A stretch of 44,800 nucleotides of DNA from Nemertoderma westbladi (taxonomy: Eukaryota > Xenacoelomorpha > Nemertodermatida > Nemertodermatidae). Numbering within the stretch: position 1 is the stretch's first letter; each line of letters begins with the position of its first letter. The stretch lies in NCBI GenBank assembly GCA_032718475.1, contig JAUCBJ010003566.1, positions 1 through 44,800 on the forward strand, given 5' to 3'. The translations under genes were made by a program, and so were the position numbers. This document shows positions 18,842 to 29,820 of the stretch, piece after piece. A model generated the notes under the pieces. That model was given only the letters and a program-made list of their open reading frames with translations. It had not been told where the DNA came from and ran no database searches.

Positions 18842-20730
18842 GAAGAGGGAAACGTTCCTGACAGAGAGAGAGAAACGTTCCCCATAGGGAGAGGGAAACG
18901 TTCCTCACAGGGAGAGGGAAACGTTCCTCACAGGGAGAGGGAAACGTTCCTCACAGGGAGAGGGAAACGTTCCTCACAGGGAGAGGGAAACGTTCCTCAC
19001 CGGGAGAGGGAAACGTTCTTCATCGGGAGACGTTCCTCACAGGGAGGGGAGAGGGGAACGTTCCTCACAGGGAGAGGGAAAAGTTCCTCACAGGGAGAGG
19101 GAAACGTTCCTCACAGGGTGACGGAAACGTTCCTCACAGGGAGAGGGAAACGTTCCTCACCGGGAGAGGGAAACGTTCTTCATCGGGAGACGTTCCTCAC
19201 AGGGAGGGGAGAGGGGAACGTTCCTCACAGGGAGAGGGAAAAGTTCCTCACAGGGAGAGGGAAACGTTCCTCACAGGGTGACGGAAACGTTCCTCACAGG
19301 GAGAGGGAAACGTTCCTCACCGGGAGAGGGAAACGTTCTTCATCGGGAGACGTTCCTCACAGGGAGGGGAGAGGGGAACGTTCCTCACAGGGAGAGGGAA
19401 ACGTTCCTCACAGGGAGAGGGAAACGTTCCTCACAGGGAGAGGGAAACGTTCCTCACAGGGAGAGGGAAACGTTCCTCACCGGGAGAGGGAAACGTTCTT
19501 CACAGGGAGAGGGAAACGTTCCTCACAGGGAGAGGGAAACGTTCCTCACAGGGAGAGGGAAACGTTCCTCACAGGGAGAGGGAAACGTTCCTCACCGGGA
19601 GAGGGAAACGTTCTTCATCGGGAGAGGGAAACGTTCCTCACAGGGAGAGGGAAACGTTCCTCACAGGGAGAGGGAAACGTTCCTCACAGGGAGAGGGAAA
19701 CGTTCCTCACAGGGAGAGGGAAACGTTCCTCACAGGGAGAGGGAAACGTTCCTCACAGGGAGAGGGAAACGTTCCTCACAGGGAGAGGGAAACGTTCCTC
19801 ACAGGGAGAGGGAAACGTTCCTCACAGGGAGAGGGAAACGTTCCTCACAGGGAGAGGGAAACGTTCCTCACAGGGAGAGGGAAACGTTCCTCACCGGGAG
19901 AGGGAAACGTTCTTCATCGGGAGACGTTCCTCACAGGGAGGGGAGAGGGGAACGTTCCTCACAGGGAGAGGGAAAAGTTCCTCACAGGGAGAGGGAAACG
20001 TTCCTCACAGGGTGACGGAAACGTTCCTCACAGGTAGAGGGAAACGTTCCTCACATGGATGGAAACGTTCCCTAACAGGGCAGGAAGAGGAAAACGTTCC
20101 ATACATGAAGAGGGAAACGTTCCTCACAGGGAGGGAAACGTTCCTCACAGGGAAACGTTCCTCACAGGGGAGGGAAGTGTTCCGCACAGAAAGAGGGAAT
20201 CGTTCCTCACAAGAGAGGGAAACGTTCCTCACAGAAAGAGGGGAACGTTCCTCACAAGAGAGGGAAACGTTCCTCACAAGAGAGGGAAACGTTCCTCTCA
20301 AGAGAAGGAAACGTTCCTCACAGAAAGGGGGAAACGTTCCTCACAAAGAGAGGGAAACGTTCCACACAGAAGAAAGAGGGAAACGTTCCTCACAAGAAAG
20401 GAAAACGTTCCTCACAAGAGAGGGAAACGTTCCTCACAGGGAGGGAAACGTTCCACAAAGGGAGAGGAAAACGTACCTCACAGCAGGGAGATGGAAACGT
20501 TCCTCACAGGGAGAGGGAAACGTTCCTCACCGGGAGAGGGAAACGTTCCTCACAGAAAGGGGGAAACGTTCCCCATAAGAAGGAAAACGTTCCTCACAAG
20601 AGAGGGAAACGTTCCTCACAGGGAGGGAAACGTTCCTCATCGGGAGATGGAAACGTTCCTCACCGGGAGAGGGAAACGTTCCTCACAGAAAGGGGGAAAC
20701 GTTCCTCACAAAGAGAGGGAAACGTTCTAT
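18842..20730. repeat. Minisatellite E: 23-bp unit, about 80 copies
   Basis: Unit GGGAAACGTTCCTCACAGGG plus AGA, containing the palindrome-like GGAAACGTTCC. A 160-bp higher-order block, marked by CATCGGGAGACGTTCC, recurs at 19021, 19181 and 19341 and again at 19915. The right third (from about 20040) is more diverged, with AGAAAGAGG and AAGAGAGG spacers. Frames stay open in several registers because the unit has no stop; these are not taken as genes. Confidence 0.95.
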
Positions 20731-20816
20731 AACTCAGCCCTGCAGTTTCGGACTACATTCGAGAACCGGCTTAGGTACGTAGTAGCGCACATTGACAACA
20801 AGTGAAATAAAGTCAC

Positions 20817-20880
20817 GTTTATTGTTATGGTTAGAAAACACCCCCACTGTAACCTGCTCCTTTCCCTTATTGTTTTAAAT
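20817..20880 (+). repeat. Dispersed core copy after minisatellite E
   Basis: GTTTATTGTTATGGTTAGAA then CCCCCACTGTAACCTGCTCC and TTTCCC: the core that also forms the 84-bp satellite monomer. Confidence 0.8.
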
Positions 20881-23010
20881 TAATTAATTTTTCAAACCCA
20901 CTTAACACAAATTTGGTGGTTGCGGTCATTGTACACCATTGAGTTGAGTCACGAAGTTGGGTTGGGTATGAATTGATGATTCTCGATCTCGAATAGATAA
21001 TACTATATGACACTCAATGCAGTGGAAATGCGTAAGGACGCAATAATATTTAATTAGTATTTAGTAATTCTGGAATTGTAATCTGGAACTATTAGTCTAT
21101 GTATAATAATAATGAATGACTGGAAAAGACCAAAGATAATAATTTTTATAACAATTTTATTTGTTTTTTTTGTATGGATATGTTGGCTCCATAATAGGGC
21201 GGGTCAACCACCCCCCCCCCCCCCCCCCCCCCCCCTAAAATATTCCTACTGAATTCCCCAGGGCCATGCCCTGTAAATTCCCCAGGATTGCTGTTATTTC
21301 CACCACAGGCGATCGCCTGGAATTCCGGCTCCACCCAGATGTGCCACACACTTTTATAAAGCAATGAGCAGATGAGTCACATAGATTAATATTGCTCAGC
21401 TTATAAGCTGTTAAACTAATATAACAAAACAAAATAGTAGGCATATGTGCTATGTCTCCATATTCATAATAATAATAATAATTACAATATAAACCTACCG
21501 TTACCAGGTTCAGATAATATTGGATATGACGTCAGAAGTCACTCACTTCTGATGTGCTGCTTTTTCTCGGTAACGATTTATTGAACTTTATCTTGAACTC
21601 TGACTTATTGAAATCCTTAAACGACGAAAGTTGTCAAAGTCTTTAAGAAGCGATACCACACTCGAATTATAAGAAATGGGCCAGATCCCCAGATTACAGA
21701 CACAAATTAATTATACACCGAATGTGAATTTTAACGAAACTTGTATATGTTGGTTGACTCATCAATAAATGCCGCGTTGATGGAATTAGTAGAATGGAGT
21801 CACACTCATATGAGAGATTAGGCCTATTGATATATACTGATATATGTACAAAGTAATACGGTGCAATACTGTAATACATATATGTTAGAGCTACAGGTAT
21901 GTTATGTTAAGTACTTTAAATTCCGCTCAAAAACAACAAACTGGAACGTAAGAACTTATAACATTAATTAAAGAATTTTAACCAATAAAAGGTACTAGAC
22001 AACGACAGGGTATATCAGAATTCAGACCCCTCATATAGCAAAGACGAATCGAAATGGCCGACCACAAATGAATATTAAACGAGTTATGAGAATAAACCGG
22101 TTTAAACTGGTTCCTTTATCCTGTTGATATTGCTTTAATTTCGCGATAAATATATTAATGTGGATAACAGCCATCTATTGACGATCATTGGAATTCTACC
22201 CAACTCAACGTGTGTCATTCCCTATTGGCTCTTCGGTAGTGCCACACAACTAACACTACAACTACTGTTAGCATGCCTGTTAGAGCAGAAAGGAAGGCCA
22301 GGGAAGAAGGTAAGGCCAATGTAGGATAAAGCTCCTCTAGTCAAAGCCGGGAATATAAATAATACATAACAAAACACCAAACCTGCACTACTTATTCGAA
22401 CACAAACAACTGTTTCAGAAATCATCCCATATTCCCATGGCAGTTGAAGTGCAATGCAAGAGGCCTGGCAGGGTCGTAGGAGTATTGGAGTTGTGTTCAT
22501 TCTGGAGTTTGATATCTCTACATTATACATCATACTCCAAGGGCAACAACAATAACATTAGGCACAATTCATTTAGAAAATCAAAATTAATTTCAAAAGG
22601 TAACAATTAAATAATAAATTATCTTTAAAACGTCTTTTCAGTGATCAAATCTCGTTAAAAGGTTTTTAAACGACTTGTTAAACGACTTTTAAGTCAGCTT
22701 GTAGTTGAAATAACCTGAATGAATATTTCTGAAAGTTGGTTGTGGGGCGAGTAAAAACTGCGAGTCCAGGAGTGCAAACTGTTATAATATATTTCATGCT
22801 GTTTTCCAAAAGTCTGTTTAGTTGTGTGTGTGTGTCGGATCGGAAGCCATGATTGTCGGAAGCCAATATCAGAATAGGCCTATATAACTAGAGCCATAGT
22901 ATATTATATAATTATTTTATTTATTTGTATGGAATTAATTTCGCACTACCAAATCGCCAGGGCGACATATTTTCCAACTTTATATCGCAGTGCGACATTA
23001 TTTCTCAGAA
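20881..23010. other. No gene seen; C25 tract and repeat remnants
   Basis: AT-rich. Pure C tract at 21211-21235, beside a small palindrome CAGGGCCATGCCCTG (about 21260). A dispersed AACCGGTTTAAACTGG ... TTTAATTTCGCGAT block lies at 22093-22160 and a short (TG)n at 22826. The frames of about 60-100 codons are unrecognised. Confidence 0.5.
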
Positions 23011-23301
23011 TGTGGGGCGATCAACGCAGTCAGGTCGAGCCTTAATGCGTAATTATAATCAGTGAATAGGGCAAAATTCATGCCCGTCTGTCTGTCCGTC
23101 CGTCTGTCCGTCATTCGTAAATAACTTTTGAAGATTTTAACTATTTTCAACTAAATTTTGTATGGGCATACTAGAGAAAAATTTACAATATTTTTGAAAG
23201 TTACGGGCAAATATACCTCTCGAACTTTTGACTCCAGATCAAATCGAACTTGTTTCGAACTTGCTCAAGTTCGCGTGCTGCGCGACGCCCATCGAACGTG
23301 T
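23011..23301 (+). repeat. Interspersed repeat of about 290 bp, copy 1
   Basis: Begins TGTGGGGCGATCAACGCAGT, has a CTGTCTGTCCGTCCGTCTGT stretch, and ends CAAGTTCGCGTGCTGCGCGA. The same order in the same orientation recurs at 37324-37618, with high similarity by eye. SINE or MITE not decided: no tRNA-like promoter boxes or inverted ends are certain. Confidence 0.85.
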
Positions 23302-24120
23302 CCCTACGCCAAACATTTACCATGTATTTCCAGTATACCCAGTATCGCGTCATTATTAGGTTGTTCTCAAAAGTTTAAGTATGAATACAATAATTAAAAG
23401 ATAATTCCCTACAAATAAGTAAAATTAGATTCGCCATTGTTCATAATTAGCACTTTAAAAGCTTTTACGGCCCTCTCTCGTGCCGTAACGCTATAAAGCG
23501 CTATTTTATGAACAATGACGTATATCCAGTAGTTAATAATTGTTCACTGAGATGGTTTAGCTTTTGCTGCACGAAGGCCCCACTACTCGTGTACTCGTGA
23601 GTCGGTCAACTTATTATGAATAGGTAATCACCATTATTATACCTGTTAGCTTCGGAAAGTCTGTTCACTGACTCCGAAAGCAAGTCGTTTACATTTGATT
23701 GGATATATAGTTTGATTGCACCTGCCACAAAGTGGCACTGCTTAGTGAGATATTAATTCTAAACCACTTTCAATCGTTTCAACTCCCCGAACCTACATTA
23801 ACAAACAAATATAATTATTCCGTCAAGCTTCTGTTAGCGATAATGCGGAACGTGTTGAATTTGATGAAAAAGGCCCATAAATCGCTCTATCTATGTAAAA
23901 ACTTTAAAAATATCCTCGAAATCGTTAGAACCGTTTTGAGCACTCAACGTAAGTTTTCAGTAAGAACCAAGTCTACCACGACTTCTTACTAATGTCCCTT
24001 CAATCCCTTCATCATATTGCTAGCTAATTGAATCCATTGAAACAAATCGCAGTTATTTTTTAACTAATTAATTACAGATAGATTAGTATACCGGACCGGT
24101 ACTATGTATTTCCCGCGCCA
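23302..24120. other. No gene seen
   Basis: AT-rich, short unrecognised frames only. Confidence 0.5.
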
Positions 24121-24318
24121 ATGTCAAGAATACCAAGTTTCCACTTTTAGTCGAAATTTTATATATCAAGAATAGTGTTTTATAACACTTATTTAAATAT
24201 CTTATAACAAACAACCTGTACAGATACTAATTCGTTTATTGTTTTGGTTAGATTCAGCCCTTCTGTAACCTGGGTATTAAGTGAAACCCTTTATGGTATA
24301 TATTCTTCACATGGGGAT
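24121..24318 (+). mobile_element. MITE of the CCCATGTGAAGAATACC family, degraded copy
   Basis: Shares the order GTCAAGAATACC, TTTCCACTTTTAGTCG, TTTATAACACTTATTT, CCTGTACAGATACTAATTCG, TTTATTGTTTTGGTTAGATT, CTGTAACCTGG and TTCTTCACATGGGG with the better copies at 27674-27900 and 27951-28169. Confidence 0.8.
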
Positions 24319-25195
24319 AAACTGCAAAGTGAAAAAAAAAAACAGCTAAAAAGTTTTAAAAAGTTTGGTATACTTAGAAAAGGGCCGGGCCCCATTTACA
24401 ATTGAAATAAATTGAATTACTAGCTCTTATACATTTGCGTTTTGCCAGAGTTGGCAGGGTTTATGGCGGGGTTTATGGCGGGGTTTATGGCAGTGTATGA
24501 TAACGTCAACTGTGTTCACATGTCAATACAAGAGGACAGAGTATCGTCGTTCAACTCAATCTATATTAATCGCGCCTTTTAATGAAAATGGAATTCTGAA
24601 TTGTAACTTTTTTTAATTTTGTTTAAATATAAATTAACGGGTTTTTAATGACACTTAATTTTTGTTTAAAAATTTACTCTCAGTAAAATACATTTAAGGT
24701 TAACAGTTCCCAGATATATTAACTTATTATGCGAAATGTTTAGAAGATTTATCAATCCGAAGCGGCGAATTAATAAACGGATGGAGTTGAACCTTAGAGA
24801 ACTTCTAGACAAAGAAATCTAAAGAAATTTAAAGTCTTTACATTTAATATAAACACTATAGCGCCCCCTAGCAGCTGTCTAGTGCCCTAGAATCTATAAC
24901 AACAACAACAAACTTCCAGTAGAGTGGTGGTAACTGTATATGCTAAGTAAATAATTATAGATACAAATAGTCCCTATGAAACAAACATTATGTTTAGAGT
25001 AACTGAATTGTTGTAAAGTTATAAATTGGTATTCTAGAAAAAGTTTCCGATTAATATAATGTTCCAGAAGCCAACAACATTTGGTTTCTATACCAAATTA
25101 ATGTTAAGATTGTATCCTAGGAGACTAAAAGGCATAAATACAGGTTCCTATTTGGCTATTAATTCCTAATTTTAATTCCCTAATATGGTTTATTA
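24319..25195. other. No gene seen; short 15-bp triplet repeat
   Basis: At 24456-24495 GGGTTTATGGCG occurs in tandem (15-bp spacing, about three copies). Otherwise AT-rich with no recognised features. Confidence 0.5.
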
Positions 25196-25275
25196 GGGGG
25201 GGGGGGGGGGGGTATGTTATCAGTTCAGGGAAAGGAACAGGTTACAGTTGCTTGTTTTCTAACAAAAACAAATCC
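25196..25275 (-). repeat. Dispersed core beside a G17 tract
   Basis: G17 (25196-25212) is followed by GTTCAGGGAAAGGAACAGGT, TACAGTTGCTTGTTTTCTAA and CAAAAACAAATC: a diverged, minus-oriented core copy. Confidence 0.65.
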
Positions 25276-25668
25276 CAATAGCACAGGATACGAGTTTAAT
25301 GCAGAATCCCCGAATATAATAATAATAATTGAAGTATTTAATATCGATTTTAATATTCATTTACGTATTTCAAACTGTCAGTATTTCTTATCGATGAATT
25401 GTACGAAGTTAATAACAAATATTACACAACTCCATACGGAGAGCCAATGCGTGGATTTTAGAAAGTAAAATAAATCACAAATAGTGGGGTTGTTTAGTTT
25501 ACAACTAGGGATATTAATCTACCAGAGATTCATTAAACGTTTTACAATTCAAAATGGCAAATAGTAACTCCAGTGACTAATTCTAGCGGCGCATTCAGAT
25601 TTTGGTCAAGGTGGTTGGCGATCTTGTACCAATCTAACATTATCATATCAATTAAGGGAAAGAAGCAG

Positions 25669-25694
25669 CCCCCCCCCCCCCCCCCCCCCCCCCC
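25669..25694. repeat. Pure C26 tract
   Basis: Preceded by AAGGGAAAGAAGCAGC, which looks like a damaged core edge. Confidence 0.9.
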
Positions 25695-25991
25695 ATCTCT
25701 CACCCAAGACGAGAACCACAAGAACGGCTGCAGAAAAACAACAAGAAAGAACTTAAATTAATCACCAATAATCACCTTATTATCTCTGTAGACGATCAAC
25801 TCTTCTCTTTCTATTAACTCCAATTGTCCGTAAAGCTGATTGTGTATACAGTATTCGTATTGCCACCTCTTGTGTATTCTAAAATAGGAAACAAAAACAG
25901 ATTCATTAAACTTAACATTGTCTGTCTGTTCGTAAAGGGGCCACCAATTCCACTATACCAGGTCAATTACAATGTCAATTTCTGGGGAAAC

Positions 25992-26135
25992 GGGGGGGGG
26001 GGGGGGGGGGGGGGGGGCAAATCCCGTCTCGGCTAATACATTTATTGTCCCAATGTTCAATTATCAATTAAAGGAAAGGAGCAGGTTACGGAGGCAGGTT
26101 ATTCAAACCGACACAATAAACTTAAGTCAAATTAA
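25992..26135 (-). repeat. Dispersed core element with G26 end
   Basis: Minus-strand order: GTTTATTGTGTCGGTTTGAA, TAACCTGCCTCCGTAACCTG, CTCCTTTCC, a spacer, then GCCGAGACGGGATTTG and C26. It matches the plus-strand copy at 31055-31184 in the same order, so both ends of the element are conserved. Confidence 0.8.
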
Positions 26136-26194
26136 CAGGTTACAGTTGTATTTTTGGGAGTGATCGTATGTTATTTGCGTCGATTTTCATTGAT

Positions 26195-26210
26195 CCCCCC
26201 CCCCCCCCCC
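26195..26210. repeat. Pure C16 tract
   Basis: Preceded by TTATTTGCGTCGATTTTCAT, possibly a degraded version of the ATTTGCGTCCAG end, and further left by CAGGTTACAG (about 26136). Confidence 0.85.
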
Positions 26211-26786
26211 ATCCGCTCCCCTGCGTCTGGGTTAGGTTTAAAATAAGTGTTCTACATAACAATAACTTATAATAACTTATTTACAATAACTTATTATTAT
26301 TAAATATTTAGTAGACTTTTTGGTATACAAATTTTATAAAACATAAAATTCAGTTTCCCATATTCATATAAGAAATAATTTTGGGGAAAATTATTATTAA
26401 TCATGACAGTGATTGTCGCCTAAACGCCACAGGTTTGTTTCAGATTTCACTGTTTCAGGTACCGTGGTAGCAGGGTAGTGTTGGAGAAAATGATTGAAAG
26501 AATAATGAGTCACAATTTTTGACCGTCACAAATTATTAAATATAGTAATAATCCTATTTCAGATGACCAGTTACTCTAATTGAATTATATGGGAAGTTAT
26601 AAAAGTAAAAAAAATAAATATATATGTGACGTCACATTGCCAACTGGAAATTTCCTCCAATCTATCGCTTAAAAATCCGGCTTGCTATTGGCAGGCTGGT
26701 TGCCATAGCAATAATCCATATAGATATACGCAGGAGCCGTTAGGTAGTGGTAGATTGTTAGAGCCAGTTGTGTGTTGTAGTGAGAT

Positions 26787-26806
26787 GGGGGGGGGGGGGG
26801 GGGGGG
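26787..26806. repeat. Pure G20 tract
   Basis: Flanked by GTAGTGAGAT and CAATAAAGATGTGAG. No core copy is recognised next to it. Confidence 0.9.
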
Positions 26807-27605
26807 CAATAAAGATGTGAGTGATCGTGTGGTTATATGACATCGGGCAGCGGTAGCAAGCCGGTAAACCTTATATATGTTTTAGCGGGTGAAGGAGCCC
26901 TACATGGCCAGCAACATAAACTCATTGGGCTCTGTAAATCTCTCAACTCAACCATGCAAAATGTGTATCAGATTAAGACCCTCAACCGGTTACGGAAAAT
27001 AACTAGACTAAGAAGCTAAAAAAATAAATACATCCCCAGCCCCCCGCCCCCAGTAGTATTATTTGTTTTATTTATGTAAGTAAAATAGGCCTAATAACAT
27101 AATAATACGAAGACATCATTTGTAAGTAAATACCCAGGTCATAGCAGTAGCAGAGCTAAGACTAGGCCTACAGTTGTTAGTGCTAGAGATTTGATTCAAC
27201 ATGGATGGTAAAGGCCCACCACATATCAAATACTGACTACAAATCTATGTATCAAAGAGTAACTGGAAAGTGCGGAACGAGAAATAAAGAAAAATTACAA
27301 CAATTAGGCTAATTAATAAATACAACATTACGGCCATTCATTACACTCACCTCTCAAAACTTTATGATTGTAGTCGATTTATTGGGTTTAAGATAGAGCC
27401 TATTGTGGTCCTTGGTTACCTTGGTTGCGACGGTTAATTTTGAAGAGACTAACTGAGACTTGTATTACGATCACTATAATCAGACACCTCTATAGTATAA
27501 CTATTAATATTTAATAAATATTAATAAATAATAACAAATAACTGGAGGCCTACAACGATACTAACTAACTACTGTGTTGTAGAAATAGCGTTAACAATAG
27601 ATAAA
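26807..27605. other. No gene seen
   Basis: Unrecognised, AT-rich after 27020. A GC-rich AGCCCCCCGCCCCC lies at about 27040. Confidence 0.5.
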
Positions 27606-27673
27606 CTAAAGGGCCCATATGAAGAATACCAGACTTTCTGCCGTTATATTTCACTTTGCAGTTACCGGGGTTA

Positions 27674-27900
27674 CCCCCATGTGAAGAATACCAGGTTTTC
27701 ACTTTTCGGTCGACTTTTTATTGGAATTTTATATATTGAGATTTTTTATTTTTTTTTAATTTATCTTCATTAAGTGTTTTATAGCGCTTATTTCTGTCTT
27801 ATAACCTGTACATATACTAATTCGTTTATTGTTTTGGTTAGATTCAGCCCTTCTGTAACCTGTGGTTTTAGTGAAAACCTGGTATTTCTTCACATGGGGG
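27674..27900 (+). mobile_element. MITE with CCCCATGTGAAGAATACCAG ends, copy 1
   Basis: Terminal inverted repeats of about 28 bp (CCCCATGTGAAGAATACCAG GTTTTCAC) enclose about 170 bp that include TTTATTGTTTTGGTTAGATT and CTTCTGTAACCTG, the dispersed core. It is flanked at 27606-27673 and 27893-27955 by GAATACCAGACTTTCTGCCG and CGTTATATTTCACTTTGCAG in mirrored orientation, so the copy is nested in a longer palindromic arrangement. No coding capacity. Confidence 0.85.
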
Positions 27901-27950
27901 TAACTGCAAAGTGAAATATAACGGCAGAAAGTCTGGTATTCTTCACGTGG

Positions 27951-28169
27951 GCCAAGAATACCAGGTTTTCACCAAAAACACAGGTTACAGAAAGGCTGAA
28001 TCTAACCAAAACAATAAATGAATTAGTATATGTACAGGTTATAAGACAGAAATAAGCGCTATAAAACACTTAATGAAGATAAATTAAAAAAAAATAAAAA
28101 ATCTCAATATATAAAATTCCAATAAAAAGTCGACCGAAAAGTGAAATCCTGGTATTTTTTACATGGGCG
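27951..28169 (-). mobile_element. Same MITE, inverted neighbour copy
   Basis: Nearly the exact reverse complement of 27674-27900 (AAGAATACCAGGTTTTCACC ... TCCTGGTATTTTTTACATGG). The two copies face each other across about 50 bp, giving a DNA palindrome over 500 bp long. Confidence 0.87.
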
Positions 28170-28741
28170 GAATTAAGTATCGTATAAATTGTCTAAATCT
28201 ATATCAAGAGCATCAATCAACGCATCAATTGCAATATTGGAGTCATTTATTGACGCTGACGCATCAACCAACCGAGAAACCCAAACTATTAAAATTGTAC
28301 CGGAATAAAATAAATCGTATACGTCCACGATGTTGGCGAATCTAACCCGAATAACTAACTGACTCGGTATAACCAGGCAACCGGGGTATCGGCAGTGTTG
28401 TGTGGAAGTGAAAAGTAAAACACAGTTAAACAAAGATGAAAAAAAGTCAGGAAAATCCCTGACATGGTGGTTTATTATTTGTATAAAAATATTTACAAGA
28501 ACCGGTTTAAACCGGTCATCACATAATGTTCGCGACATTTTAATTTCGCGAATATTATTCTCTCTGACGTCACCGGTTCTCAGGAATATATAATTTACAA
28601 ACATCTCATAACAAAATGCGCTTTTGCGAACAGCTGATTGGCTACTTTCACAACATACTAGAAGGCCATTACTTATCCAATGGGTATTTGGCAGCAATAA
28701 CGGTAACTACACTGTTACCAACATTACAAAAACACACTCAC
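28170..28741. other. No gene seen
   Basis: A long minus frame exists (28697-28173) but has no recognisable domain and overlaps the MITE edge. The block ACCGGTTTAAACCGGT ... TTTAATTTCGCGAATATTAT lies at 28498-28560. Confidence 0.4.
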
Positions 28742-28799
28742 CGGTAACTGTGCTACCTTCACCTTTACCCATATCGCGGATGTCTGCATTCTGGGACAT
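28742..28799 (-). CDS. Candidate first coding exon, unidentified gene
   Basis: On the minus strand an ATG (28799) opens MSQNADIRDMGKGEGSTVT, followed by a consensus donor, ACCG then GTGAGT (28741-28736). The peptide composition is protein-like, but there is no match I know and no second exon that I could pair with it. It is offered only because the start-plus-donor arrangement is clean. Confidence 0.3.
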
Positions 28800-29166
28800 A
28801 TTTTAGAAAATTACGTTTTTGGGAAATCCTTGAAAGTTATGAATAGTATCAACGGTGTAATTTACCATTTTCACGTATGTTCATGTTCCTGGATGATCAC
28901 TATTTTACCATAAACGTACACATCAGCCATACTACTAACAGCAAACCAGCATTACTGTACAGCATGCTTTGGATTTAGGCAGTTTAAATGTCGCATGCAT
29001 GCCGTTCCCCAATAGGTTAATTTATCTATCGTGTTCCGTACGTCACTTGCATTTAATGTTACAGTAATTCCAAAATATTAAATATATTTCTCTGTTTCTC
29101 ATCACGGGCGCCTTCATCTCATAACTTTACCTTGTCAAGATTTAACTGTTACCTGTGTCATTGTTT
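28800..29166. other. No gene seen
   Basis: AT-rich spacer; nothing recognised. Confidence 0.5.
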
Positions 29167-29216
29167 CCCGTTTATTGTTTTGGTTAGAATAACGTGCCAC
29201 TGTAACCCACTACTTT
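29167..29216 (+). repeat. Dispersed core copy before minisatellite F
   Basis: CCGTTTATTGTTTTGGTTAG, AATAACGTGCCACTGTAACC, CACTACTTTC. It lies about 20 bases before the 34-bp array. Confidence 0.85.
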
Positions 29217-29236
29217 CTATTAATTAATCAACCTAA

Positions 29237-29820
29237 TCGGCCCTTCGTCCCAAATGGAACACCGTCCCGTCCGGCCTTTCGTCCCAAATGGACCATCGGC
29301 CTGTTCGGGCCTTCGTCCGAAATGGACCACCGTCCCGTCCGGCCTTTCGTCACAAATGGACCATCGGGCCTTCGTCCCAAATGGACCATCGTCCCGTCCG
29401 GCCCTTCGTCCCAAATGGACCATCATCCCGTTAGGCCCTTCGTCCCAAATGGACCATCGTCCCGTCCGGCCCTTCGTCCCAAATGGACCATCATCCCGTT
29501 AGGCCCTTCGTCCCAAATGGATCATCGGCCTGTTCGGGCCTTCGCCCCAAATGGAACATAGTCCCGTCCGGCCCTTCGTCCCAAATGGACCATCATCCCG
29601 TTAGGCCCTTCGTCCCAAATGGACCATCGTCCCGTCCGGCCCTTCGTCCCAAATGGACCATCATCCCGTTCGGCCCTTCGTCCCAAATGGATCATCGGCC
29701 TGTTCGGGCCTTCGCCCCAAATGGAACATAGTCCCGTCCGGCCTTTCGTCCCAAATGGACCATCGGCCCGTCCGGCCTTTCGTCCCAAATGGACCATCAT
29801 CCCGTTCGGGCCTTCATCCT
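29237..29820. repeat. Minisatellite F: 34-bp unit, about 17 copies
   Basis: Unit CCGTCCGGCCCTTCGTCCCA AATGGACCATCGTC, with CATCATCCCGTTAGG and CATCGGCCTGTTCGGG variants; one unit near 29367 is shortened. The variant trio around 29517-29580 recurs at 29687-29750 (170 bp, five units), a higher-order block. Open frames on both strands result from the repeat. Confidence 0.94.

Noticed and set aside
19118-20805. Long plus frames rich in GNVPHRERETFLTGRGKRSS-like repeats
   Set aside because: Stop-free 23-bp minisatellite; several frames are open at once and none has a domain.
28173-28697. 174-codon minus frame
   Set aside because: No domain, overlaps a MITE end and a dispersed block, composition unlike a conserved protein.
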